From Mycolicibacter algericus DSM 45454 (GTDB lineage Bacteria; Actinomycetota; Actinomycetes; Mycobacteriales; Mycobacteriaceae), in NCBI RefSeq assembly GCF_002086455.1, contig NZ_MVHC01000003.1, positions 1-64,000 on the forward strand: a DNA stretch of 64,000 nt. The letters run 5' to 3'. The notes beneath the pieces are model-generated. The model was not told the origin of the DNA. It did no database searches and was given only the letters and a program-made list of their open reading frames with translations. Shown here piece by piece: positions 17,568-25,736 of the stretch. Made by a program: the position numbers and the translations under genes. Positions within the stretch are counted from its first letter, which is position 1; the number at the start of each line of letters is the position of its first letter.

Positions 17568-19087
17568 TATTTGGCCGTGCGGCGCGGACGCGCCAGCGCC
17601 ATCCGGGTCATCAGGGCGTTCATCCGGGCCAGCGCCTTGAGCGAGTTGTGGTAGTAGTTCCCACCCGCACCGACGCTGGTGCGCGGCGACACGACCGCCT
17701 CCTGCCGGCAGAACTTGCGGATCCCGTCGAGACCGCCGAACCGCGCACCGATACCCGAGGTCTTCCAGCCGCCCATCGGCGCCGTCGTGCACATCAGGTT
17801 GGCGATCACGTCGTTGATGTTCACCGCCCCGCAATCCAGCTGGATCGCAATGTCTTTGGCCCGTGCCACGTCACCGGAGAACACCGAGGCGCTCAGCCCG
17901 TAGGGGCTGTCGTTGGAAAGCCGGATGGCCTCCTCGACGCTGCCGACCTTCATGATCGGCAGCGTCGGGCCGAATGTCTCCTCGGTCATGCAGGCCATCG
18001 AGTGGTCGACGTCGACCAAGACGGTGGGCGGGTAGAAACTGCCCGATCCGCCTGGGCGTTCACCGCCGGTCAGCGCGCGTGCTCCGGCGGCCAGCGCCTC
18101 TTTGACATGCCGTTCGGTGACCGCCAATTGCTGATCGTTGATCAGCGCCCCGAAGTGGGTGCCCTCGCCGGCGCCCATCTGCAGCGCCTGCACGTCGCGG
18201 ACGACCGCTGCGACGAACTTGTCGTAGACGGGTTCGAGCACGTACACCCGCTCGACCGAAACGCAGGTCTGTCCCGCGTTGAACATCGCGCCCCACACCG
18301 CGGCGTGTGCGGCCAGGTCGATGTCGGCGTCTTCGCACACGATCATCGGGTCTTTGCCACCCAGCTCGAGGCTGAACGGCACCAGGCGCTGCGCGGCCCG
18401 CTCGGCCACCTTGCGCCCGGTGGCCGTCGAACCGGTGAACTGCACGTAGTCGGAGTTGTCGATGACCGCTTCGGCCACTTCGCGCGCGCCCTGGACCACC
18501 GCGAACACGTCGGGGCCGCCGGCCTGCTGCCAGCCCTCGCGCAGCAGTTCGGCGGTGAGCGGGGTCTGCTCGGACGGCTTGAGCAGCACCGCGCAACCAG
18601 CCGCCAGCGCACCGATCGCATCCATCAACGCGTTGGCGACCGGGTAGTTCCACGGTGCGATCACCCCGACGACCGGGCGCGGCCGGTAGTGCACCGCGAT
18701 CTTCTTGATCGCCATCAGCGGCAGCGCTGCCGGCCGGGACTCCGGGGCCATCGCCTTGTCCACGACCTTGATGACGTAGGACAGGATCATGATCAGCAGC
18801 GGTACCTCTTGTGCGGCGTCGGTGCTGGACTTGCCGGTCTCGGCGATCAGCATCTTCTCGATCTCGTCCCGGTGCTCGCCGAGCCACACCGCGTAGCGGG
18901 CCAGGACTTTGGCCCGGCCCTTGGCGCCGCGTCCCTCCCATTCGCGCTGGGCGGTACGCAGTCCGGCGGCGATCGCTTCGACGTCGGACGGATCGGTCCA
19001 GCGGACCTCACCGGCAGCCTCCCCGGTGGCGGGGTTGCGCACGGTGTCGGTGCCGGACAGGGCGGGGGCGGGCGTGGTGGCGGTCAT
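17567..19087 (-). CDS. Aldehyde / succinate-semialdehyde dehydrogenase family (GabD2-like)
   Basis: A 506-residue NAD(P)+-dependent dehydrogenase. Key motifs are VIAPWNYPVANALMDAIGAL, FTGSTATGRKVAE (cofactor loop), FSLELGGKDP (general base), NAGQTCVSVERVYV (nucleophilic Cys) and MGGWKTSGIGARFG. The overall pattern and long C-terminus resemble mycobacterial GabD2. It overlaps by one base with the downstream membrane protein gene. Substrate is inferred only at the level of aliphatic or semialdehydes. Confidence 0.88.
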   Translation of the reverse strand: MTATTPAPALSGTDTVRNPATGEAAGEVRWTDPSDVEAIAAGLRTAQREWEGRGAKGRAKVLARYAVWLGEHRDEIEKMLIAETGKSSTDAAQEVPLLIMILSYVIKVVDKAMAPESRPAALPLMAIKKIAVHYRPRPVVGVIAPWNYPVANALMDAIGALAAGCAVLLKPSEQTPLTAELLREGWQQAGGPDVFAVVQGAREVAEAVIDNSDYVQFTGSTATGRKVAERAAQRLVPFSLELGGKDPMIVCEDADIDLAAHAAVWGAMFNAGQTCVSVERVYVLEPVYDKFVAAVVRDVQALQMGAGEGTHFGALINDQQLAVTERHVKEALAAGARALTGGERPGGSGSFYPPTVLVDVDHSMACMTEETFGPTLPIMKVGSVEEAIRLSNDSPYGLSASVFSGDVARAKDIAIQLDCGAVNINDVIANLMCTTAPMGGWKTSGIGARFGGLDGIRKFCRQEAVVSPRTSVGAGGNYYHNSLKALARMNALMTRMALARPRRTAK

Positions 19088-19157
19088 GCCGCCATGCTAG
19101 TCGCGGCTGTGATCCGGGTCGCACCCGCCTCGACAGGTGTCAAGTCCAGCCCGGTGC

Positions 19158-19667
19158 TTACCCTTTCAAGCCCCGCAGGTACGCCGCCTGCCCCAGGTGC
19201 TGGGCGCAGTCATCGAGGACGCTGACCAGCCGCACCCCGGCGGTCACCGGCGGGTCCCAGTGCGTATCGACGACCCGGGCCAGCTCGTCGGCGGTGACGC
19301 CGTCGACGTAGCGCAGGGTCAGCTCATGCACCGCGCGGTAGTAGCCCGCCAGCAGCTGCGCCGGGGCGTGGACCTTGGCGACGTCGGCCGCACTGTGGCC
19401 GTACCCGCTGTCGTCGCGCGGCAGATCGAGTCCGAACCGGTCCACCCAACCGTCCCGGGTCCACACCTGTTCGACGCCGGCGACCTGAGCGACCTGGATG
19501 TCCTGCACCCGGGCGCTGTGCCAGAGCAGCCAGGCGATGCTGTTGGCCTCCGGAGTCGGCCGGTAGGTGGCCACCGCATCGGTGAGATCTTCGGTGACTT
19601 CATCGGCGTGTTCGACCAGCCGCGTGAACGCGTCGCGGAGCAGACCCTGTAACGCGGCATCGGTCAT
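19158..19667 (-). CDS. DinB-like / mycothiol-dependent isomerase-fold protein
   Basis: A 169-residue four-helix DinB-superfamily protein. The family's metal-site histidines are visible in SIAWLLWHSARVQD and CAQHLGQAAYLRG, and the WxxRxxxxVDR-like segment lies between them. Many actinobacterial members are mycothiol-dependent transferases. GGAGG lies 5 nt upstream of ATG 19667. The specific reaction is unknown. Confidence 0.78.
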   Translation of the reverse strand: MTDAALQGLLRDAFTRLVEHADEVTEDLTDAVATYRPTPEANSIAWLLWHSARVQDIQVAQVAGVEQVWTRDGWVDRFGLDLPRDDSGYGHSAADVAKVHAPAQLLAGYYRAVHELTLRYVDGVTADELARVVDTHWDPPVTAGVRLVSVLDDCAQHLGQAAYLRGLKG

Positions 19668-19734
19668 GGGAGCCTCCGGGATGACGTCGGGCTCATCGTC
19701 GACTCCTTCCCGGCATTGCCAGGCCTTCCGGGCA

Positions 19735-20907
19735 TCACCAGCGCAGCAGCGCCGCAATACCCGCAGCATCGCGCAGCCGTCCGTCGGCCGCCCCTTCGAT
19801 GGGGCTGATCCGGGCCCCGGTCTGCAATGCCCGCTCGACCAGGCGCTCGGTCAACCGGGGCTCCGGTTCTCCCGGGCGCCCGTCCGGGCCGACCTCCTCG
19901 CCACCGTAAAGGGAGCCATTGGCGCCCACCATGCCGGTGTAACGGACATCCGGGTCATATATCAGGTGTGCGACCCGACCGGCGTTCAGTGCCGCGGCCA
20001 CCTCCGAGAGTCCCAGCGCGACGGCGTGTCCGGCCCCGGCGCCCTCGCCGACACTGTCCAGCAGTTGTCGTTCCCGCTCGGCGTGCTGCTCATGGGCCCA
20101 GTCGGTCACGGCGGCCTGCAGCGCAGCATCATCGAGCCCACCGAGGACTCGGGAATCGACGAATATCCGGTCGCGCAACGCTTGCGGAAACTTCGCGACG
20201 GTCGGCTCACTCCAGCGGTCCCCACCGCTGACCAGGATTCGCTCCCAGCCGCGCTCAGCGGCCAGCCCGGCCGCCACCGTCGTCACCTGATCCAGGAAAC
20301 GGTGTGCCCGATCCTGCTCGCGCGATTGCCGCTGTTCTCGCATCGGCGTGTTGAACTGCCCTTGCGGGCCGCCACCGAGGTGCCCGGCACGCTCGTGCGC
20401 CGCCTGGATGTATTGCTGCTCGATTCGGCTCAGCGGCTGAAGCGACCCGACGCGCCACTCGAGCAGTCGAGCCTCCTCGGCAGAAACCAGGACCACACCC
20501 GCCGGCCGGCCCTCATCGATCACCTCGAGCAGCGGGTGGATGAACGGGCGATCGTCCAATACCACTCGACTGGCGACCGGCAACGCGCTCTGCAGTCGCA
20601 GAACCCAGTCACCTTCCAGGCCGGCGAACAGGATTCGGCTTCGGCCGGCGGCCGCCGGGTCGGCCAGCTCGGCTACTCGCGGCCAGATTCGTTCCAACGC
20701 CGCGCCGGTCTCGCCGCTGTCATCGGTCTCCGCGGCAATCCGGCGCTGCAATTCCCGGAAACGGTTCTTCAGGTCGATGTTGGCGGCTTGCAGGTTCGGG
20801 TCCCCACTCGGATCGGCGTTCAGGCTCACGGACAGCACGCCGAGTTTGTCGGTCCGTTGGGACAGCTCCCGGACACCATCCGAGTCGAGACGCTCCATGG
20901 CGACCAT
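19735..20907 (-). CDS. baeRF-type (bacterial eRF1-like) protein
   Basis: A 390-residue protein of the bacterial archaeo-eukaryotic release-factor-1-like superfamily, to which M. tuberculosis Rv2629 also belongs. Visible features are an N-terminal VLSVSLNADP strand, VVLDDRPFIHPLLEVIDE, a central EWRVGSLQPLSRIEQQ segment, and a C-terminal domain with VSGGDRW, VAHLIYDPDV and the final GIAALLRW. Members are thought to act in ribosome rescue or stress, but this has not been shown for this subfamily. GGAGG lies 9 nt before ATG 20907, with another in-frame ATG 9 nt later. Confidence 0.7.
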   Translation of the reverse strand: MVAMERLDSDGVRELSQRTDKLGVLSVSLNADPSGDPNLQAANIDLKNRFRELQRRIAAETDDSGETGAALERIWPRVAELADPAAAGRSRILFAGLEGDWVLRLQSALPVASRVVLDDRPFIHPLLEVIDEGRPAGVVLVSAEEARLLEWRVGSLQPLSRIEQQYIQAAHERAGHLGGGPQGQFNTPMREQRQSREQDRAHRFLDQVTTVAAGLAAERGWERILVSGGDRWSEPTVAKFPQALRDRIFVDSRVLGGLDDAALQAAVTDWAHEQHAERERQLLDSVGEGAGAGHAVALGLSEVAAALNAGRVAHLIYDPDVRYTGMVGANGSLYGGEEVGPDGRPGEPEPRLTERLVERALQTGARISPIEGAADGRLRDAAGIAALLRW

Positions 20908-21056
20908 CGGTTTGCCCCTCCAATCCCTTGCAGGCCTCAGGGTTGCTCCAACCACTCACTATAGCCACGACCCGAGACTGCAGGGCCGAGCCGTTTTGGC
21001 GATCGATCACGGAAATGCCCTGGCATGAGGTACCGATACGGTCGTAGATTGTGTAG

Positions 21057-22787
21057 ATGACGCACGTCGCTGAGCTCGTCATCCGCAACGGCATGATCGT
21101 CGACGGGCTGGGCGGCCAGACGTACGTCGGTGACGTTGCGGTCCGCGATGGTCTCATCGTCGAGGTCGGCACGGTCAGCGGCGACGCCGAGCACGTGATC
21201 GATGCGGCAGGGCTGCTGGTGACACCGGGTTTCGTCGACCTGCACACCCACTATGACGGGCAGTCGATCTGGTCGGATCGGCTCAATCCGTCGTCGTCAC
21301 ACGGCGTGACGACGGCGCTGATGGGTAACTGCGGGGTGGGTTTCGCGCCGTGCCGCATCGCCGACCACGAGGTGCTGGTCGACTTGATGGCCGGTGTCGA
21401 GGACATCCCCGGCGTGGTGATGACCGACGGTCTGCCGTGGACGTGGGAGACGTTCCCGCAGTTCATGGATACCGTCGATTCGCAGCAGCGGGACATCGAT
21501 GTGGCGGCGTTTCTGCCACATTCGCCGCTGCGGGTCTACGTGATGGGACAGCGCGGCGTCGACCGCGAACCGGCCACACCGGCGGATCTGGCGCGGATGC
21601 GCGAACTCGCGCAAGAGGCCGCCGAGGCCGGAGCGCTGGGATTCTCGTCGTCGCGGCTGGTCACCCATCGCACCCGGACCGGCTCCCAGATCCCCAGTTA
21701 CGGCGCCGCTTACGACGAGATCCTGGAGATCGGCCGCGGCATCGCCGACGGCGGCGGCGGCCTGATCCAGTTCGTCCCCGACCTGCCCGATGGCGCGTAT
21801 CAGCCGGTGCTGCAGCAGGTTTTCGACGCGGCCACCGATGCAGGTCTGCCGGTCACCTTCACACTGTTGATCGGCAACGCCGGTGAACCGGTGTGGCAGG
21901 ACGCCCTCACCATGGTGGAGAAGGCCAACGGTTCCGGCGCCGCGATCACCGCCCAGGTCTTCCCCCGGCCGATCGGACTCATGGTCGGACTCGACCTGAG
22001 CATCAACCCGTTCGTGCTGTACCCCAGCTACCGGGAGATCGCCGGTCTACCGTTGGCGGAGCGGGTCGCCGAGATGCGCAAACCAGATGTCCGGCAGCGG
22101 ATTCTGGCGGATCGGGCCAGCATCGCACCGACCAACCCGATCGCCTACCTCGCCCAGTCGTGGGAGTGGACGTACCCGCTCGGCGATGACGCCGATTACG
22201 AACCGGATCCATCGAAGAGCATCGCGGCACGGGCGCGCGCCCGTGGCGTCTCCCCGCTCGAGGAGGCCTACGACCGGTTGCTCGACGACGACGGGCACGC
22301 GATCCTGCTGGACGCGCTGGCGAACTTTCGGGACAACTCGCTGGACACCGTGGGCACCCTGATGCATCGCGAGGACGTGGTGTTGGGTCTGGGCGACGGT
22401 GGCGCCCACTACGGAATGATCTGCGACTCAAGTTTTCCCACCTATGTATTAACCCATTGGGCACGTGATCGCGGGTCCGGTCGGTTGAGCGTTCCCGAGG
22501 CGGTCCGCGAGCTGACGTCGACGCCGGCCCGCGTCGCCGGTCTCGGGGACCGGGGGCGGATCGCAGTGGGCTACAAGGCGGACCTCAACGTGATCGATCA
22601 CCAGAACCTACGGCTGCACAAGCCGGTCATCACCTACGACCTGCCCGCCGGCGGACGTCGGCTCGACCAGACCGCCGACGGCTATGTGGCGACGATCGTC
22701 GCCGGTGAGATCATCGCCGAGCACGGCAAGCCCACCGCGGCCCGGCCCGGCAAGCTGGTGCGCGGCCGTCAGCCGGCGCCGGCCTGA
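21057..22787 (+). CDS. Amidohydrolase, N-acyl-D-amino-acid deacylase family
   Basis: A 576-residue metal-dependent hydrolase of the D-aminoacylase type. It has the N-terminal small beta domain, the zinc motif DLHTHYDGQ near residues 62-70, GNCGVGFAPC (metal-bridging Cys region), the GALGFSSSR block, and C-terminal LGDGGAHYGMICD followed by RGRIAVGYKADLNVID. It would deacylate an N-acyl-D-amino acid or related amide. It stands alone upstream. The 3' end lies 9 bp from the first copy of a 47-bp inverted repeat. Confidence 0.88.
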   Translation: MTHVAELVIRNGMIVDGLGGQTYVGDVAVRDGLIVEVGTVSGDAEHVIDAAGLLVTPGFVDLHTHYDGQSIWSDRLNPSSSHGVTTALMGNCGVGFAPCRIADHEVLVDLMAGVEDIPGVVMTDGLPWTWETFPQFMDTVDSQQRDIDVAAFLPHSPLRVYVMGQRGVDREPATPADLARMRELAQEAAEAGALGFSSSRLVTHRTRTGSQIPSYGAAYDEILEIGRGIADGGGGLIQFVPDLPDGAYQPVLQQVFDAATDAGLPVTFTLLIGNAGEPVWQDALTMVEKANGSGAAITAQVFPRPIGLMVGLDLSINPFVLYPSYREIAGLPLAERVAEMRKPDVRQRILADRASIAPTNPIAYLAQSWEWTYPLGDDADYEPDPSKSIAARARARGVSPLEEAYDRLLDDDGHAILLDALANFRDNSLDTVGTLMHREDVVLGLGDGGAHYGMICDSSFPTYVLTHWARDRGSGRLSVPEAVRELTSTPARVAGLGDRGRIAVGYKADLNVIDHQNLRLHKPVITYDLPAGGRRLDQTADGYVATIVAGEIIAEHGKPTAARPGKLVRGRQPAPA

Positions 22788-22796
22788 GCTCCGCCG

Positions 22797-22843
22797 CCGC
22801 CTCACCCCTTCCGGCCCACCGTGCGGTTTTATACGCAAAACGC
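22797..22843 (+). repeat. 47-bp inverted repeat, left copy
   Basis: It matches the right copy at 23841-23887 in reverse complement at 45 of 47 positions. It begins 9 bp after the amidohydrolase stop. A 9-bp internal stem TTATACGCA/TGCGTATAA spans 22829-22859. Weaker similarity continues inward for about 30 bp. Confidence 0.85.
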
Positions 22844-22869
22844 CGCATGCTGCGTATAACATCGCACGC

Positions 22870-23742
22870 TCACCACGTTTTCGGGCAGCCACGATCGATC
22901 AACGCCGCTCCCACCCGGTCCAGGAAGAGCCGCGGCCGATTGTGCAGCGTCGCGGCGGCCAGCCTGAAGTCGACCCAACCGCGTTCGGCGATCAGGACGG
23001 ACCGTTCGGCGTCCCATGCACGCTGCCCGGGATCGGTCCAGTGGTGCGCGCCCTCGAAATCGACCCCGACCAGGTAGTCCGGCCAACCCATGTCGATGCG
23101 TGCGAACACTCTGCCGTAGTCGTCGTAGACCGGTATCTGAGTCTGCGGTGTTGGGAATCCCGCTTGTACCAGGGCGAGCCGAGCCCGTGACTCGTACAGG
23201 GACTCGGCGCCGGCGTCGACGAACCGCAGGGTGTCAGTCAACTGCTGCAGTCCGCGTACGCCGCGGTGTCCTGCTATGACGGCCTGAATGTCGACCACCT
23301 TGACATCGGTGGCGTGCATCAATGCATCGATACGCTGCACGCCCTGCGTGAGCGGAAGCCGTCGGCCGATATCGAATGCGGTGCGCGCGGCCGTGGTCAG
23401 CGGCACTCCGTCGAGTTCGTGCGTCTCACCGGACAGCAGCAGGTCGGAGTGCACCCGGATCAGCTCCGGTGGGCGCCGGTTCGTGTGGACCAGCTCGGCC
23501 GGTGCGTCCGGCTCAATCCACTTGGCGCCCAACAGCGCAGCCGCAGACAAACCGGCGATGACGCCTCGGCGGCGCGACCACAGCCACGCCGCCATCGCAC
23601 GTTGCTTCGGGGACAGGTCGGCATCCCGCGGAATCCACACCCCCGGGTAGATGGCCTCATGAAAGCGGCGGAGTTCACGGAAGGTGAGAGCGCCGGACTC
23701 AAGGACTTCCGCCGCCCGAAACGGCCACTGCGGAGTCTGCAT
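22870..23742 (-). CDS. AbiEi-type antitoxin domain fused to DUF559/Vsr-like nuclease-fold domain
   Basis: A 290-residue protein. The N-terminal part (residues 1-60) has the HTH-like AbiEi antitoxin form (LTFRELRRFHEAIYPGVWIP). The middle shows VIAGLSAAALLGAKW and VPLTTAARTAFDIGRR. The C-terminal domain contains RIDMGWPDYLVGVDFEGAHHW and DAERSVLIAERGWVDFRL, the restriction-endonuclease-like core of DUF559/Vsr-like proteins (Asp and Glu on the VDFEG strand). No AbiEii nucleotidyltransferase partner is adjacent. Such orphan proteins are frequent in mycobacteria; function is unknown, with defence or regulation proposed. It lies between 47-bp inverted repeats. Confidence 0.82.
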   Translation of the reverse strand: MQTPQWPFRAAEVLESGALTFRELRRFHEAIYPGVWIPRDADLSPKQRAMAAWLWSRRRGVIAGLSAAALLGAKWIEPDAPAELVHTNRRPPELIRVHSDLLLSGETHELDGVPLTTAARTAFDIGRRLPLTQGVQRIDALMHATDVKVVDIQAVIAGHRGVRGLQQLTDTLRFVDAGAESLYESRARLALVQAGFPTPQTQIPVYDDYGRVFARIDMGWPDYLVGVDFEGAHHWTDPGQRAWDAERSVLIAERGWVDFRLAAATLHNRPRLFLDRVGAALIDRGCPKTW

Positions 23743-23840
23743 GACCGGAGGATGGCAGGAATCGCCGTCATTGGCCGACGGCCATCCACAGGTGGTCGGT
23801 GTTGCACCGCCCGAATGTGCGTCTTGATACGCCGACCACG

Positions 23841-23887
23841 GCGTGTTGCGTATAAAACCGCACGGTGGGCGGGAAGGGGTGAGGCGG
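23841..23887 (-). repeat. 47-bp inverted repeat, right copy
   Basis: Reverse complement of the left copy at 45 of 47 positions. It lies 5 bp from the aldo/keto reductase stop and about 100 bp upstream of the AbiEi-type gene, whose promoter may be inside it (TTTTATAC reads toward the gene). A short stem ACGCCG/CGGCGT partly overlaps its inner end. Confidence 0.85.
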
Positions 23888-23892
23888 TCGAA

Positions 23893-24909
23893 CTACAGCA
23901 GTCGATTCGGCGGGGTGGACTTGGCCACCAGCGCCGGGTCGGTGGTCACCGCGTCGCCCAGCACCCCGTCGACGCGGGACAGCAGCTCGGCGGGAATCCG
24001 CACCCCGGACGCCTTGACGTTCTCGGTCACCTGCTCCGGGCGCGACGCCCCGACCAGCGCCGCGGCGACATTGTCGTTCTGCAGCACCCAGGCGATCGCC
24101 AACTGCGCCGTCGTCAGGTCCAGTTCCTCGGCGATCGGACGCAACTGCTGTACCCGGGTCAGCACGTCGTCGGTCATGAAACGTTTGACGAAGTTCGCCC
24201 CGCCCTTCTCGTCGGTGGCGCGTGAACCGGCTGGCGGGGGCTGACCGGGCTGGTACTTGCCCGACAACACGCCCTGGGCCATCGGCGACCAGACGATCTG
24301 GCTCAGGCCCAACTCCCGACAGACCGGGACCACCTCGGGCTCGATGATCCGCCACAGCATGGAGTACTGCGGCTGGCTGGAGATCAGTGAGATCCCGAGC
24401 TGGCGGGCCAGCCCGTGGGCTTGGCGGATCTGGTCGGGTGCCCACTCACTGACCCCGATGTAGAGCGCCTTGCCCGCCCGCACGATGTCGGCGAACGCCT
24501 GCATGGTCTCCTCCAGCGGGGTGAAGGAGTCATAGCGGTGCGCCTGGTACAGGTCGACGTAGTCGGTGCCCAGCCGGCGCAGCGAGGAGTCGATGGCCTC
24601 CATCATGTGCTTGCGCGACAGGCCGGTGTCGTTCTTGCCCAACGGGGCCGGGCCGACCGGCCAGTAGACCTTGGTGAAGATCTCCAGCGATTCACGGCGA
24701 CGGCCTTTCAGCGCTGCGCCGAGCACCTCCTCGGCGGCGCCGTTGGCGTAGACGTCGGCGGTGTCGAAGGTGGTGATACCGCAGTCCAGCGCGGCGTGCA
24801 CACACGCGGTGGCGACGTCGTTCTCGACCTGCGAGCCGTGGGTGAGCCAGTTGCCGTAGGTGATCTCGGAGATCTGTAGGCCGGAGTTGCCCAGGTAGCG
24901 AAATTCCAT
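23893..24909 (-). CDS. Aldo/keto reductase
   Basis: A 338-residue NADPH-dependent oxidoreductase with a TIM barrel, of the subgroup resembling potassium-channel beta subunits. The catalytic tetrad is visible: Asp in TFDTADVYANG, Tyr in the same block, Lys in IFTKVYW and His in YQAHRYD. The cofactor segment ALVGASRPEQVTENV is near the C-terminus. It would reduce carbonyl compounds. Its ATG at 24909 is only 18 bp from the ATG of the divergent PPOX-type gene, with a 10-bp palindrome ATAGGCCTAT between. Confidence 0.88.
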   Translation of the reverse strand: MEFRYLGNSGLQISEITYGNWLTHGSQVENDVATACVHAALDCGITTFDTADVYANGAAEEVLGAALKGRRRESLEIFTKVYWPVGPAPLGKNDTGLSRKHMMEAIDSSLRRLGTDYVDLYQAHRYDSFTPLEETMQAFADIVRAGKALYIGVSEWAPDQIRQAHGLARQLGISLISSQPQYSMLWRIIEPEVVPVCRELGLSQIVWSPMAQGVLSGKYQPGQPPPAGSRATDEKGGANFVKRFMTDDVLTRVQQLRPIAEELDLTTAQLAIAWVLQNDNVAAALVGASRPEQVTENVKASGVRIPAELLSRVDGVLGDAVTTDPALVAKSTPPNRLL

Positions 24910-24917
24910 AGGCCTAT
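24908..24917. promoter_or_regulatory. Palindrome in the 18-bp divergent gap
   Basis: ATAGGCCTAT is a perfect 10-bp palindrome lying in the 18 bp between two divergent start codons. TATCTT at 24915-24920 is a plausible -10 for the rightward gene, ending 7 nt before its ATG, so that transcript would be leaderless. Confidence 0.45.
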
Positions 24918-24927
24918 CTTGGGTGAC

Positions 24928-25308
24928 ATGGCCAGATCCGTCGACCTCGCCCGACTGGCCGAGCTGCTGCCCGGTTATCCCTTCGCCTTCCTGGTGACCG
25001 TCGGCGACGACGACCGGGTGCGCACCACCGCGATCACCCCGACCTTCGACGGCGCCAGGCTGAATGTCGGTCCGGTCGGCGCACACGGCCGGGAGAACAT
25101 GTCGGCCCGCGCCGGCGTCACCCTGGTCTGGCCCGCACGTGAAGTGACCGAGTACTCCCTGGTCGTCGACGGCTACGCTGAGCTGCCCGACGACCCGGCC
25201 GGCCCGGTGCTGGTGGCACCGACCAAGGCGCTGCTGCATAGGCCGGTGTTCGAGGACGGCCGGGCGGTCGGCACCGTGCATGACTGCGTGCAGCTCAAGG
25301 CGGATTGA
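24928..25308 (+). CDS. Pyridoxamine-5'-phosphate-oxidase-fold (F420/FMN split-barrel) protein
   Basis: A 126-residue split-barrel protein (FAFLVTVGDDDRVRTTAITPTFDGARLNV style strands). The family binds FMN, F420 or heme; the specific cofactor is not evident. ATG 24928 gives the N-terminus MARSVDLARL, which parallels the next protein's MASNVDFNRL. A TATCTT -10-like element immediately upstream suggests a leaderless mRNA. A second, similar protein follows 26 bp downstream, likely a duplication. Confidence 0.75.
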   Translation: MARSVDLARLAELLPGYPFAFLVTVGDDDRVRTTAITPTFDGARLNVGPVGAHGRENMSARAGVTLVWPAREVTEYSLVVDGYAELPDDPAGPVLVAPTKALLHRPVFEDGRAVGTVHDCVQLKAD

Positions 25309-25334
25309 CAGCCGACTGGACTAGCCTGGTCCAC

Positions 25335-25736
25335 ATGGCTTCCAACGTGGATTTCAACCGGCTCGCCGAGAAGCTGCTGGGCTACGACTACGCCTACCTG
25401 ATCACCGTCGACGCGGAGAACCGCCCGCACCCGGTACCGGTGATGCCGACACTTGACGGGAAGATCGTGCGCATCGGCGCGCTCGGTGGCCGGCGCAGTC
25501 GGGCGAACCTGGCGCGTAGCAGCGAGGTGACGGTGATGTGGCCGCCGCCGGTCCCGGGTGGCTACACCGTGATCGTCGACGGCACCGCCGAGGTCTCCGA
25601 TGCCGGTGAGCTGGCCGCCGTGGCGATCTCTGCTACGCGCGCGGTGCTGATTCGGGTCGCCACCCCGGAGTCGCCGGGTGAAACCCCTTGCTACAGCGAC
25701 TGTGTGGACTTGAAGCTCACTGCGCAGGAAGCCTGA
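25335..25736 (+). CDS. Pyridoxamine-5'-phosphate-oxidase-fold protein, paralogue of the preceding
   Basis: A 133-residue split-barrel protein (YAYLITVDAENRPHPVPVMPTLDGKIVRIGALGG), clearly similar to its upstream neighbour in both N-terminus and C-terminal CVDLKL/CVQLKA tail. Several mycobacterial members are F420-dependent reductases; which cofactor is used here is not visible. The 3' end overlaps the convergent MBL-CobU gene by 20 nt. Confidence 0.75.
   Translation: MASNVDFNRLAEKLLGYDYAYLITVDAENRPHPVPVMPTLDGKIVRIGALGGRRSRANLARSSEVTVMWPPPVPGGYTVIVDGTAEVSDAGELAAVAISATRAVLIRVATPESPGETPCYSDCVDLKLTAQEA

Larger units (their letters stand above)
22797..23887. mobile_element. Inverted-repeat-bounded single-gene cassette (putative)
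   Basis: One gene, of the AbiEi/DUF559 type, lies between two near-identical 47-bp inverted repeats (45/47). The repeats sit 9 and 5 bp from the stop codons of the convergently arranged flanking genes. No transposase is encoded and no target-site duplication is visible at the outer ends. It may be a non-autonomous mobile cassette, or the repeats may be binding sites or duplicated terminators. Confidence 0.5.

Noticed and set aside
17447..19225. 592-codon frame antisense to the GabD2-like gene
   Set aside because: The real gene on the other strand has full ALDH motifs, and this frame has none.
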